Positions 34,310 to 43,800 of a DNA stretch of 64,000 nt are shown piece by piece. The DNA comes from Candidatus Methanomethylophilaceae archaeon (GTDB lineage: Archaea > Thermoplasmatota > Thermoplasmata > Methanomassiliicoccales > Methanomethylophilaceae), in NCBI GenBank assembly GCA_944320485.1, contig CALUHQ010000026.1:1-64000 (forward strand), given 5' to 3'. Each line of letters starts with the position of its first letter. Position 1 is the first letter of the stretch. Below the pieces are notes generated by a model. That model saw only the letters and a list, made by a program, of their open reading frames with translations, was not told where the DNA came from and did no database searches. The position numbers were made by a program, and so were the translations under genes.

Positions 34310-35328
34310 CAGGATGCCCCCGTGAGAGCGACGTACCTGTCCAGCGTCCTGAGGGCATCCCCGGAGTCTATGGCCTGAGCGGCCATCTCCATGCCGTCGC
34401 GTATCGACTTGACCTTCCCGACTGTGTACAGTCCCGCGCCGGCGTTGACCAGGACGGCGTCCCTCTTTGCCCCCTTCTTTCCGGAGAGCACGGCACGGGT
34501 TATCGCTGCGTTCTCGGTCGGGCCTCCGCCCAGGAGGTCGTCGTGGGGATGGCGCTTGATGCCGAAGTCCTCCGGGGACAGGACGTAGTCCTGCAGGGCT
34601 CCGTTCCTGACCTCGGTGCAGAGGGTGATGTTGGACACGGAGATCTCGTCAAGGCCGTCCACGCCGTAGACGACAAGGGCGTTCCTGACCCCCATCCTGG
34701 CCAGCACGCGGGCCATCGGCGTGATCATCGACTTGGAGTAGACGCCGGACAGCTGGCTCCCGGCCGCCGCGGGGTTGGTCAGTGGGCCGAGGATGTTGAA
34801 CACGGTCCTGAACCCCAGCTCCTTCCTGACCGGGGCGACGTACCTCATGGAGTCGTGGTACCTCTGGGCGAACATGAACCCGAAGTTGCAGTCCCGGAGG
34901 ATCTCCTGGGTCCGCTCCGGCGGGAGGTCTATCCTGGCGCCGAGAGCCTCCAGAACGTCGGCCGCCCCGCATCTGCTGCTGGCCGCCCTGTTGCCGTGCT
35001 TGGCGACGGGGACCCCGCAGGAGGCAACGACGAAGGCGGATGTGGTGGATATGTTGAACGAACCCGACCTGTCCCCTCCGGTGCCCACGATTTCGAGCGC
35101 ATCGGAGTGGTCCCCCGGGAGCTTCAGCCCGTGAGACCTCATCTCGGTGGCCGAGGCTGCTATCTCATCCACGGTCTCCCCCTTCACCGCCAGCGCGGTC
35201 AGGTAGGAGGCGATCAGCGTCGGGGAGCATCCCCCGCTCATGATGCAGTCCATGACGTCCCTGGCCTCGTCGAACGTGAGGTCCTCCCTGCGGGACAGCT
35301 TAAGGAGGGCGTCGGTTACGCAGCTCAC
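34309..35328 (-). CDS. trpD: Anthranilate phosphoribosyltransferase
   Basis: A 339-residue TrpD. GTGGDRSGSFNISTTSAFV binds PRPP, KHGNRAASSRCGAADVLEALG follows, and GPLTNPA is present. Stand-alone, not fused to TrpG. Starts with GTG overlapping the trpG stop (GTGA). Confidence 0.96.
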   Translation of the reverse strand: MSCVTDALLKLSRREDLTFDEARDVMDCIMSGGCSPTLIASYLTALAVKGETVDEIAASATEMRSHGLKLPGDHSDALEIVGTGGDRSGSFNISTTSAFVVASCGVPVAKHGNRAASSRCGAADVLEALGARIDLPPERTQEILRDCNFGFMFAQRYHDSMRYVAPVRKELGFRTVFNILGPLTNPAAAGSQLSGVYSKSMITPMARVLARMGVRNALVVYGVDGLDEISVSNITLCTEVRNGALQDYVLSPEDFGIKRHPHDDLLGGGPTENAAITRAVLSGKKGAKRDAVLVNAGAGLYTVGKVKSIRDGMEMAAQAIDSGDALRTLDRYVALTGAS

Positions 35329-35900
35329 ATCCTCACCCCCATGAAGTTGGCGACCATCCTCTGGCCGCAGGGGGTCAGTATGGATTCGGGATGGAACTGG
35401 AGTCCGAAGACCTTCCTGCGACGGTCCTCGACCGCCATGACCTCCCTGTCCGCCGTCACAGCCGTGACGGACAGGTCGGCGGGCAGGGTGTCAGGGTCCA
35501 CGGCCAGTGAATGGTACCTGCCGACGGTGGTCCTGTCCAGGAGTCCCGAGAAGATCTCGGAATCCGTGTCGACGGAAGCCTCCGACGGCTTTCCGTGCAT
35601 GAGCCTCGGTGCGTAGGTCACCGTGGCCCCGTATGCCACGCATATTGCCTGGTGCCCCAGGCACACGCCCAGGATGGGGACCTCGCCCCTCAGCTCCCTC
35701 ACGGTGTCGACGCATATCCCAGCGTTCTCCGGCCTGCCGGGTCCGGGGGAGAGCACGATCCGGTCAGGGTCCAGCCTCCTGAGGCCGTCGACGGTGACCC
35801 CGTCGTTCCTCACCACGACGACGTCGGGGTCGATGGCCCCCACGGCCTGGTAGAGGTTGTAGGAGAAGCTGTCGTAGTTGTCCACGATGACAGTCGTCAT
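35325..35900 (-). CDS. trpG: Anthranilate synthase glutamine amidotransferase subunit
   Basis: A 191-residue class I amidotransferase. Catalytic Cys in ILGVCLGHQAI and His/Glu in GLQFHPESILT; the N-terminus is VIVDNYDSFSYNL. Supplies ammonia to TrpE. I use the ATG at 35900 overlapping the trpE stop; the frame is open 20 codons upstream inside trpE. Confidence 0.96.
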   Translation of the reverse strand: MTTVIVDNYDSFSYNLYQAVGAIDPDVVVVRNDGVTVDGLRRLDPDRIVLSPGPGRPENAGICVDTVRELRGEVPILGVCLGHQAICVAYGATVTYAPRLMHGKPSEASVDTDSEIFSGLLDRTTVGRYHSLAVDPDTLPADLSVTAVTADREVMAVEDRRRKVFGLQFHPESILTPCGQRMVANFMGVRM

Positions 35901-37360
35901 TCCACTCCCTCCGATGCGGTGCGGATGGCCTCGACCACGGCCCTGGCCTTGTTGATGCACTCCTCGAATTCCCTTTCGGGGACGCTGTCGGCCACGATCC
36001 CGGCGCCGGACCTCACGAAGACCTTATCGTCCTTCCTGTAGGCCAGCCTGATGCCGATGCACACGTCCATGTTGCCGGAGAGGTCGATGTATCCGAACGC
36101 CCCTCCGTATATCCCGCGCTTGCATCCCTCCAGCCTGTCGATTATCCTGCAGGCCTCGATCTTCGGCGCCCCGGAGAGGGTCCCGGCCGGCAGCACGGAG
36201 CCGATGGCGTCGATCGCGTCCATGTCCCCGCGGATCCTGCCGTGTACGGTGGAGCCCAGATGCATGACGTGGGAGAACCTCTCGACCTCCAGGTACCTGT
36301 CCACGGTGACGCTCCCGAACTCCGAGACCCTGCCGATGTCGTTGCGGCCAAGGTCCACCAGCATGTTGTGCTCCGCGAGCTCCTTCTCGTCCGAGAGCAG
36401 CTCCGACTCGAGGGCCCTGTCCTCCTCTTCCGTCCTCCCGCGGGGCCTGGTCCCGGCGAGGGGGAAGGTCACAAGGTCCGTCCCGGTCAGCTTCACGAGG
36501 GTCTCGGGCGATGCCCCTGCGACCTCGATGTCGCTGCCCTTGAAGTAGAACATGTAAGGGGAGGGGTTCGTGGTCCTCAGGACCCTGTAGGCGTCCAGCA
36601 GGCTGCCCTCCATATCCGCCTCCAGGCGGTTTGACAGTACGACCTGGAACACGTCCCCCTCGCGGATGTGGTCCTTGACGGTCTCCACCATCCCGCAGAA
36701 GCGTCCCTTGTCGAACCTGGGCCTGAAGTCGGATCCGAGGGTCAGGCGCTGGTGCTCCCCTCCGGCACCTCTCCTTATGATGTCCATCACGGACTCGATC
36801 TCGTCGCAGGCCTCCTGGTACGTCCTCCTGCCCCGTATCACGTTGACTATGACTGATAGGGTCTGCCTGAAGTTGTCGAAGGCGATGATCTTGTCGAACA
36901 GCATGAGGTCCAGGTCCTCGAACCCCTCGTCGTCACTGGCATCCAGGGTCAGGCTGGGCTCCGCGTACTTGATGAAGTCGTAGGAGAAGTACCCGACGAG
37001 CCCCCCGGTGAACGGGGGCATGCCTTCGACGCGGGGGCTCCTGTAGTTTCCGAGGACGGACCTCATCGCATCACGAGGGTCCCCTTCGACTGCCTCGTCG
37101 ATGCCGTCCCTCACGATGCGGGTCCTCCCGTCCCTGCATACTATATCTAACATGGGGTCGAAGCCGAGGAACGTGTACCTGCCCCAGTGCTGCCTGTCCT
37201 CCGCACTCTCCAGTATGAAGCAGTGCCTGTCGTTCTCCATGAGGGCCCTCAGGACCTCGATCGGCGTCCTGACGTCAGACAGCATCTGGCGGGAGACGGG
37301 TATCGCACCGAATCCCTGGGCGGACAGCTCGTCCGCATATTCCTTCGTGGGGCTGTACAT
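35897..37360 (-). CDS. trpE: Anthranilate synthase component I
   Basis: A 487-residue chorismate-using enzyme, first in the tryptophan branch. The feedback-site motif reads CFILESAED (LLES-like), so tryptophan inhibition is likely. The C-terminal catalytic half shows PETLVKLTGTDLVTFPLAGTRP-type core, LVDLGRNDIGRVS and GTLSGAPKIEA. First gene of trpEGDCF; a GAGG site lies 9 bases upstream. Confidence 0.96.
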   Translation of the reverse strand: MYSPTKEYADELSAQGFGAIPVSRQMLSDVRTPIEVLRALMENDRHCFILESAEDRQHWGRYTFLGFDPMLDIVCRDGRTRIVRDGIDEAVEGDPRDAMRSVLGNYRSPRVEGMPPFTGGLVGYFSYDFIKYAEPSLTLDASDDEGFEDLDLMLFDKIIAFDNFRQTLSVIVNVIRGRRTYQEACDEIESVMDIIRRGAGGEHQRLTLGSDFRPRFDKGRFCGMVETVKDHIREGDVFQVVLSNRLEADMEGSLLDAYRVLRTTNPSPYMFYFKGSDIEVAGASPETLVKLTGTDLVTFPLAGTRPRGRTEEEDRALESELLSDEKELAEHNMLVDLGRNDIGRVSEFGSVTVDRYLEVERFSHVMHLGSTVHGRIRGDMDAIDAIGSVLPAGTLSGAPKIEACRIIDRLEGCKRGIYGGAFGYIDLSGNMDVCIGIRLAYRKDDKVFVRSGAGIVADSVPEREFEECINKARAVVEAIRTASEGVE

Positions 37361-37697
37361 TTATGTCGCCTCTTGTATTTTATGAATCATTGATGTGGTA
37401 TATAATGAATTTTATTGGTAGTTAATGTACTAAAATATTCAATACAATCTTTCATTGGTCCATGAAGGATGATTACGATTGTCGCCGGGATCCGTTGACG
37501 AACGGGGCCGAATCCGGAACTGACGGAACAATATGCCCCGATCTCGAATTATTTTAGCTGAGGTCTTATTGATTCGTACGCGACCCCAGCATTTTTATTG
37601 AATAATAATGTTATTGGATGTATAATCCAACTAATTCAATTAATAGGTCGAGAAGATACGGAACTGATTCGACAGAACGGAGAACGGGGGAGTAGAA
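37361..37697. other. Divergent promoter region trpE / nrdJ
   Basis: This 337-base AT-rich gap holds no gene. On the trpE side (minus strand) it has TGTATTGAAT (37437-37446), TATA-like ATTATATAC (37398-37406) and ACATCAATGA (37387-37396); the two 10-mers also precede trpB. A CGGGGC/GCCCCG pair (37503-37508, 37535-37540) lies mid-gap. On the nrdJ side a palindrome overlaps the TATA-like box (37614-37630). Confidence 0.5.
37614..37630 (+). promoter_or_regulatory. nrdJ TATA-like box inside a palindrome
   Basis: TTGGAT-GTATA-ATCCAA is a 6-base inverted repeat enclosing the TATA-like TGTATAAT, about 70 bases before the nrdJ start. A regulator bound here would block TBP. Confidence 0.4.
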
Positions 37698-39941
37698 TTG
37701 CAGATAGAGGAATGGTTAGGCGCTGACAATCAGTTGGGAATCGACATCTGGACGAAGAAGTACTGCCACGACAACGAGACGTTCGATCAGTGGCTGGACC
37801 GCATCAGCGACGGGGACGCTGACATCAGGCGCATGATCGCCCAGAAGAAGTTCCTCTTCGGGGGCAGGATCCTCGCCAACAGGGGGCTCTACAAGAGCGG
37901 CCTCAAGGTGACCTACTCCAACTGCTACGTCCTCAACCCTCCCGAGGACTCCATCGAGTCCATCTTCGAGACCGCGGGAAGGCTGGCCCGCACCTTCAGC
38001 TACGGCGGCGGCGCCGGCATCGACATCTCCAAGCTCGCCCCCAGGGGGGCCAAGATCAACAACACGGCCTCCGAGACCTCCGGTGCGGTGTCCTTCCCCG
38101 ATCTCTTCTCGATGGTCACCGGGCTCATCGGCCAGCACGGACGCCGCGGCGCCCTGATGCTCACGATGTCCTGCGAGCACCCCGACCTGGAGGAGTTCAT
38201 GGCCGTGAAGACCGACCTCGAGAGGGTCACCAAGGCCAACATGTCCATCAGGGTCAGCGACGAGTTCATGGAGTGCGTCAGGGACAGGAGGACCTTCGTC
38301 CAGAAGTTCGACCGCCCCGAGAGCAACCAGAAGATCAGGAAGGACCTCAACGCCGCCGAGTTCTTCGAGAAGCTCTGCCACAACAACTGGGACTACGGCG
38401 AGCCCGGATGCCTCTACTGGGACAGGATCTCCACCTGGAACCTCCTCAGCGAGTTCCCCGACTACAGCTACGCAGGCACCAACCCCTGCGCCGAGGAGCC
38501 TCTCCCCGCGGGCGGAAGCTGCCTGCTGGGAAGCATAAACCTCGCCGCCTTCGTGAGCGACGGCAAGTTCCAGAAGGACGAGTTCACGGAGGCCGTCAGG
38601 ATTTGCGTCCGCGGCCTGAACGACGTCCTGGAGGAGGGCCTCCCCCTGCACCCCCTCGAGGAGCAGAAGATCTCTGTCAGCGACTGGAGGCAGATCGGCC
38701 TGGGGATCATGGGACTGGCAGACATGTTGATCATGCTGGGATACAAGTATGGCACACCCGAGTCCGTGGACTTCTGCGACAAGCTCGGAAGGCTGATGAT
38801 GGACACCGCCCTGAACGAGTCCGCCCTTCTGGCGAAGGAGAGGGGGATGTTCACCAAGTGCGTCCCCCAGCAGATCGTGGACTCGCCGTTCTTCAAGGAG
38901 AACGCCTCCGACGAGACCAGGGAGCTGGTGCTCCAGTACGGTCTCAGGAACTCCCAGCTCCTCACGATCGCGCCCACCGGCACCCTGTCCACGATGATCG
39001 GGATCTCCGGAGGCATCGAGCCCATATTCGCGATCTCCTACGAGAGGAGGACTACATCGCTCTCCGACCACGACGACTACTACAAGGTGTACACCCCGAT
39101 CGTCCAGAGCTACATGGACCAGCACCCCGACGTGAAGTCGGAGTCGCAGCTGCCTGACTACTTCGTCACCTCGAAGACCCTGGACTACAGGCAGAGGATC
39201 GACATGCAGGCTACCTGGCAGAAGCACATCGACGCCTCCATCAGCTCCACCGTCAACCTCCCGGAGGACTTCCCCGAGTCGGACGTCTACAATATCTACA
39301 TGTACGCCTGGGAGTCCGGATGCAAGGGCGTCACCGTCTTCCGCGACGGATGCAAGCGCCTCGGTATCCTCTCCACCAAGGAGAAGGAGAAGCCCGCCAA
39401 GCCCGCACCGGTCAAGGAGGAGGAGAAGCCCGAGAAGCGCGGAATCGTCGAGAACGTGGGAGACAACGTCATCGGCAAGAAGCGCAAGCTGATGACCGGA
39501 TGCGGAAGCCTCCACTGCACGGCGTTCTTCGACCCCGTCACCGGGGAGCTCATGGAGGCCTACCTCAACAAGGGATCCACCGGAGGATGCAACAACTTCA
39601 TGGTCGGGCTGTCCAGGATGATCTCCCTGGCCGCCAGGTCGGGATGCGGCATCGACGCCATCGTCGACCAGCTCAAGTCCACCGGATCCTGCCCCTCGTA
39701 CGTGGTCAGGACCCACACCAAGAGGGACACCAGCCAGGGCTCCTGCTGCCCGATGGCCGTCGGATGGGCCCTCACGGACATGTACAAGGAGATGCAGACC
39801 CAGATCCACGGCATCAACCAGGAGGAGGCCGAGGAGAAGCCCAGGGAGATCAAGAACCCCTGTCCCAAGTGCGGGGCGGAGCTCGAGTTCCAGGGCGGCT
39901 GCAACGTGTGCAAGTCCTGCGGATGGACCAAGTGCGACTGA
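37698..39941 (+). CDS. nrdJ: Adenosylcobalamin-dependent ribonucleotide reductase (class II)
   Basis: A 747-residue B12-dependent ribonucleotide reductase. The barrel has TYSNCYVLNPPEDS, SYGGGAGIDIS and the active-site loop NPCAEEPLPAGGSCLLGSINL. The C-terminal extension carries Cys-rich segments and a zinc ribbon (CPKCGAELEF, then CNVCKSCGWTKC). Works with or without oxygen and needs cobalamin, which this lineage also uses in methyl transfer. Start is TTG with GGGGGAG about 6 bases upstream; no better ATG lies nearby in frame. Confidence 0.96.
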   Translation: MQIEEWLGADNQLGIDIWTKKYCHDNETFDQWLDRISDGDADIRRMIAQKKFLFGGRILANRGLYKSGLKVTYSNCYVLNPPEDSIESIFETAGRLARTFSYGGGAGIDISKLAPRGAKINNTASETSGAVSFPDLFSMVTGLIGQHGRRGALMLTMSCEHPDLEEFMAVKTDLERVTKANMSIRVSDEFMECVRDRRTFVQKFDRPESNQKIRKDLNAAEFFEKLCHNNWDYGEPGCLYWDRISTWNLLSEFPDYSYAGTNPCAEEPLPAGGSCLLGSINLAAFVSDGKFQKDEFTEAVRICVRGLNDVLEEGLPLHPLEEQKISVSDWRQIGLGIMGLADMLIMLGYKYGTPESVDFCDKLGRLMMDTALNESALLAKERGMFTKCVPQQIVDSPFFKENASDETRELVLQYGLRNSQLLTIAPTGTLSTMIGISGGIEPIFAISYERRTTSLSDHDDYYKVYTPIVQSYMDQHPDVKSESQLPDYFVTSKTLDYRQRIDMQATWQKHIDASISSTVNLPEDFPESDVYNIYMYAWESGCKGVTVFRDGCKRLGILSTKEKEKPAKPAPVKEEEKPEKRGIVENVGDNVIGKKRKLMTGCGSLHCTAFFDPVTGELMEAYLNKGSTGGCNNFMVGLSRMISLAARSGCGIDAIVDQLKSTGSCPSYVVRTHTKRDTSQGSCCPMAVGWALTDMYKEMQTQIHGINQEEAEEKPREIKNPCPKCGAELEFQGGCNVCKSCGWTKCD

Positions 39942-40105
39942 GCCCTCACAACACTAATAAACCCCTTCCCAATCCCTTTTCACGAGGTAGGGTAGACAGT
40001 AAGTCCCGTTCCGCGTTGCACCACTATCAAGAGCCGTGCACCTCAAATTGAATATATGGACGGGCCGTCGCCAGGTTGAATCGCCTGCCCTCCTCACCCT
40101 AGCGT

Positions 40106-40612
40106 TCAACCATCGGCGTCATCTGCGATGTCGCGGCAGAGGTACCAGCAGAGCAGAACGGAGATGCCGATCCCCGCGCAAACCCCGGATGCGATGCGCA
40201 GTCCGGGCATGTCCCCAACCATCCCCTCGCAGAGCCACTCCACCACCGTGACGCAGACCAGAGCAGCCCCGAGCAGCGCCCAGCGGAGGGACATGGCTCT
40301 CGGACGGACGGCGACGCATGCGGAGAATCCGAGGAGAAGTCCGATCAGTATGCCCGTGTCCCTGATGCACATGGGCATCTGCGAGCCGTTCAGGATGAAC
40401 GACCTGGACATCTCCTGATGGCAGACCACGTCGCCGATCAGGTACGCGACGCCGGCGGGACCGTGACCCAGCCATCCGTTGTCGATGACCGTGGGGGTCC
40501 CGTCCAGGTCCCCGAAGGTCCCTGACGGGGCGAGGAACGGCGCGGCCACCATCAGGGCCAGCAGTGCGCCTGACACGACGGCCGCCAACAAGAGGATGTC
40601 CCTGACTCTCAC
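40106..40612 (-). CDS. DUF2085 membrane protein
   Basis: A 168-residue membrane protein with four or five spans and the DUF2085 signature: VCHQEMSRSFILNGSQMPMC then a further DTGILIG segment. The usual CxRCTG pattern is altered to CIRDTG, losing one Cys. Function unknown. Start is GTG at 40612. It lies in the same frame as the upstream TadC gene, separated only by that gene's TAG stop and ten sense codons. Confidence 0.8.
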   Translation of the reverse strand: MRVRDILLLAAVVSGALLALMVAAPFLAPSGTFGDLDGTPTVIDNGWLGHGPAGVAYLIGDVVCHQEMSRSFILNGSQMPMCIRDTGILIGLLLGFSACVAVRPRAMSLRWALLGAALVCVTVVEWLCEGMVGDMPGLRIASGVCAGIGISVLLCWYLCRDIADDADG

Positions 40613-40642
40613 GACCTCTAATCCGGAGGAGGGCAGATAATG

Positions 40643-42037
40643 CTACCGTCGGACCCCAAGCGACGAGCAGACGGTGAAGATCGTCAGTGCGACGGGCGTC
40701 ATGAGGCAGAACCTCCAAAGGGCCGTGGAGGCACCATGCCCGCTCCCCAGGTTGCAGGTGAGCACCGATATCAGGCCGCACAGCTCGACCAGGTAGACCG
40801 AGAGGATCAGGCCGGAACCATCCATGGGCACGTATCCGGGTATGTCCGACAGGGGTTCAAGCATGGAGACGCTCATGCCGAGGACCATCGGTGCGAACAG
40901 GACCGCGGTGCCGACCATCATGTCGGTCATGCTCTTCAGCCTGAGGTCGAGGCTCCTACGTATCGAGTCGCTGTTGTGGAACTGGCGGCCAAGCGCTATG
41001 GCGAGACGTCCTGCGTTGTCGTTGTCCTCCTCGGAGCATGCCGATATGTCCCTGAACGCCCTGGAGACCTCACGGGAGGTCCCGCCTATCGCCGCCTCTA
41101 TGGCGGAGCCGATGTCCCCACGGCAGAGTGCCAGCTCCCTGCGGAGGCCCTCACGCACATGCGAGCATTCCGGTCTCCCTCCGAGCGATTCCAGGCAGAC
41201 GGTCTCGAAGCTCCCTCCTGACAGCATCCTGTTGCCCATCTCGAACACCGAATCCCTCAATCCCTGTTCGCAACCGCGGCGCCGGACATCCTCCCGATGG
41301 TCGTGATAGGCGAGGATCGCCGTGACGGCCGCCGCCGGTCCCACGGAAAGGAGGAGGGCGACATCCGGCGCGCTGCCCATCCAGATCTGCAGCATCGCCA
41401 GGGGTACCGCGAGGAGGAGGGGCGCCGCCGTCAGGGCTCCCATCCCCTTCGAGGATTCGCCCAGGAACGGGTTCCTCCTGCGGATCCCGATCGCCAGTGC
41501 CAGTATGATGGCGGGTATCATCACGAGCGTCACCAGGGACACCAGGCGGCCGTCGATGGCGGCCGTTCCGAAGACGCCGCCGATCCCCAGCATGGGCAGG
41601 AGGGACATCAGGACCATCGGGAGCATTATCCCGAGTCCGAATATCGTCATGCACGGGACTGTCAGCGAGTTGCTGTACGACTCCCCCATGGCCCTGACCG
41701 AATCCAGGGCTATGTCGGAAGCCTCTCCCAGGAGCCTGAGCCTCTCCGTGCCCTCGGACTCGGAGGCCGTTATGCAGAGCAGGAGGGCGTGCTTATACCC
41801 GGACACCGAGGACGGGAGCCTGCCGACCGCCTCACTCAACCCTTCCCGTATGCCGCTGCAATCCCTGGTGTCGGCCAGACGGACGACCTTCTCGAACATC
41901 CCTGACGTGAGCGGTGGCCCCTCCCCGGCGATGGACCTCACCGCCGTGTCCAGGGACCCTCCAGATTCCAGGGACGTGGTCAGCATGCCAACGACCGTCG
42001 GCCCTTCGGCGACGAGGCGCTTGCGGTCGATGCTCAT
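40643..42037 (-). CDS. tadC: TadC/PilC-like membrane protein of a type II/IV secretion-pilus system
   Basis: A 464-residue protein with two related halves, each with hydrophobic spans, as in archaeal TadC/FlaJ platform proteins (for example SNSLTVPCMTIFGLGIMLPMVLMSLLPM and MMVGTAVLFAPMVLGMSVSML). It should recruit the TadA ATPase encoded immediately upstream with an ATGA overlap. It is the only gene in this window that ends in TAG (40643-40645), and the frame continues into the DUF2085 gene. Confidence 0.82.
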   Translation of the reverse strand: MSIDRKRLVAEGPTVVGMLTTSLESGGSLDTAVRSIAGEGPPLTSGMFEKVVRLADTRDCSGIREGLSEAVGRLPSSVSGYKHALLLCITASESEGTERLRLLGEASDIALDSVRAMGESYSNSLTVPCMTIFGLGIMLPMVLMSLLPMLGIGGVFGTAAIDGRLVSLVTLVMIPAIILALAIGIRRRNPFLGESSKGMGALTAAPLLLAVPLAMLQIWMGSAPDVALLLSVGPAAAVTAILAYHDHREDVRRRGCEQGLRDSVFEMGNRMLSGGSFETVCLESLGGRPECSHVREGLRRELALCRGDIGSAIEAAIGGTSREVSRAFRDISACSEEDNDNAGRLAIALGRQFHNSDSIRRSLDLRLKSMTDMMVGTAVLFAPMVLGMSVSMLEPLSDIPGYVPMDGSGLILSVYLVELCGLISVLTCNLGSGHGASTALWRFCLMTPVALTIFTVCSSLGVRR

Positions 42038-43800
42038 GCATCCGCCCCCGTCCTCTTCCTGAACACCCTCAGGGCATCCTCGGCGGAGTATCCGCGCGGC
42101 ATCCCGGCCAGGACGTCGTTGGCGGCGAGTATCCATTCAGGTCCCAGGAAGCGCTCGTCCGACACGCCGAGCTCGGCGAGGTGGGACCTCATCATTGACC
42201 TTGCGCGGATCTCCTTGGCGATCTCCCTCCTCCCACTCTGGGACGTCTGCATCGCCCTGCGGATGACGGGAGAATCGAGCAGATGCTCCGTCTCCGAGAT
42301 GTCCATGAACTCGCCGGGTCTTCCGCAGGTTGCCACCATCTCGCTGACCCTGCGTATAGTGTGCCCGGTCCTGCGGTCCCTCACCGTGCCGAGCGTGACC
42401 AGCACGTCGGTGGCCATGAACGCCTCGGGGGATATCCCCATGTCGAAGACGACCCTGTTGTAGACGGATTCGGCCGAATCGCCGTGGATCGTCCCGAGGA
42501 TCGAGCTGCCGGCCCTTCCCGCCCTCATGCTCTGGTACAGGGTCCTGGCCTCCTCGCCCCTTACCTCCCCCAGCACGATGGCCGACTCGCCCAGCCTGAG
42601 CGATACCCTGAGGGCCTCCTCGGAGCGGGAGAGGTGGTCCCCGCGGATGCGTTCGTCTACCACCAGGGTCTGCACCTTGTACCCCATCCTCCGCATGACC
42701 TCCCCCGGGAGCTCTATGGTGTCCTCGATGGTCAGTATCCTTTGGCTGAGTGGGAACTCGAACATCAGCGCGGACAGCAGGGAGCTCTTCCCGGCACCCC
42801 TGGCCCCGCAGACCAGGAACGTCGCGCGGCTGTTCACGAGGTACGAGAGGATCCCCGCGGTGCGCGGGTCCACCGTTCCGTTGGAGATCAGCCTGCTGAG
42901 GGTCCAGGGTCTGGCGGAGCGCTTCCTTATGGCTACCGCGTTCCCGTTCGGGCTCATCGGGTGTCCGACGACCGTCACCCTGGCATCGAAGTCCCTGAAG
43001 TCCGTCTCCAGGACCGGGCTGGATGCGCAGAACCTCAATCCGCTCTCGCGCCTCAGTATGTTGATCAGGTTGTCAACCTCCCTGTCCTCCACCATGAGGT
43101 TGGTCCTGCACCTGATGTGCGAGTTCAGCCCCTCGATGCCGTTCAGGGTCACGTGAACCCTGTTCCTGGAGCAGGGGGCGTCGATGTAGACGTCCTCGAT
43201 GTGCGGGTCGGACAGCAGCACCTCGAACACCCCCGCTCCGACGGTGTGCCTGTAGGCGATGGAGCAGACGTCCTCCACTACCCGGTCGATTTCCTGCGTC
43301 CCCACGGCGTCTTTGATGTCTGCGGAGCGGTCCATGAGGATCTCGCGTGCCATCCCCATGACGCTGTCCCTGTCGAGGGCGCCGCCGTCCTTCCTGTAAC
43401 GGTCCCTTATCCCGTCCACGACATCCATCACGACAGAGTTGAGACCGTCCGGGTAGGCGTACTCCCGCAGGGTGAGGTTGTACTCGGTCTCCCCGTCGCG
43501 TTCGGAGATCCCGATGAGGACGCTGCCGTCCTCTGTCACATACGATGTCAGCGGCTCGAGCTCACAGGACTCGCTGATCATCCAGCAGTCCGTGTAGGAC
43601 GGCTTCGTGCGCACGTCGCCGGAAGGCAGCCGGGCGAACAGTGCCGGGAGGCCTCCGTCCCGGTTGCGGGCGGGAACCGGAGCCTTGTCCCGAACATCGT
43701 CGACCGCCGTCGTCCCGGTCACGTCCCCTGCGGGGACATCCGTGGGGGTCCGCGGTACCGGCCTGAGTATGATCCCCACCGGAGGGAGCCTCAGCCTCAT
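42034..43800 (-). CDS. tadA: TadA/VirB11-like secretion ATPase
   Basis: A 588-residue type II/IV secretion ATPase. After a variable N-terminal 250 residues come FLVCGARGAGKSSLLSALM (Walker A), LTIEDTIELP (Asp box), ILGEVRGEEARTLYQSMRAG (Walker B region) and GTIHGDSAESV (His box). Powers assembly of a pilus or pilin-like fibre with TadC. Start MRLRLPPVG at 43800 overlaps the stop of the Cys-rich gene (ATGA). The frame is open upstream only as shadow. Confidence 0.9.
   Translation of the reverse strand: MRLRLPPVGIILRPVPRTPTDVPAGDVTGTTAVDDVRDKAPVPARNRDGGLPALFARLPSGDVRTKPSYTDCWMISESCELEPLTSYVTEDGSVLIGISERDGETEYNLTLREYAYPDGLNSVVMDVVDGIRDRYRKDGGALDRDSVMGMAREILMDRSADIKDAVGTQEIDRVVEDVCSIAYRHTVGAGVFEVLLSDPHIEDVYIDAPCSRNRVHVTLNGIEGLNSHIRCRTNLMVEDREVDNLINILRRESGLRFCASSPVLETDFRDFDARVTVVGHPMSPNGNAVAIRKRSARPWTLSRLISNGTVDPRTAGILSYLVNSRATFLVCGARGAGKSSLLSALMFEFPLSQRILTIEDTIELPGEVMRRMGYKVQTLVVDERIRGDHLSRSEEALRVSLRLGESAIVLGEVRGEEARTLYQSMRAGRAGSSILGTIHGDSAESVYNRVVFDMGISPEAFMATDVLVTLGTVRDRRTGHTIRRVSEMVATCGRPGEFMDISETEHLLDSPVIRRAMQTSQSGRREIAKEIRARSMMRSHLAELGVSDERFLGPEWILAANDVLAGMPRGYSAEDALRVFRKRTGADA

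Noticed and set aside
37361-37697. Cobalamin riboswitch before nrdJ
   Set aside because: No B12-box-like sequence or extended fold was recognised, and such riboswitches are not expected in archaea.
40059-40105. Possible tRNA remnant (GGTTGAATC resembling a T-loop)
   Set aside because: No acceptor stem, anticodon arm or matching T-stem can be built around it.
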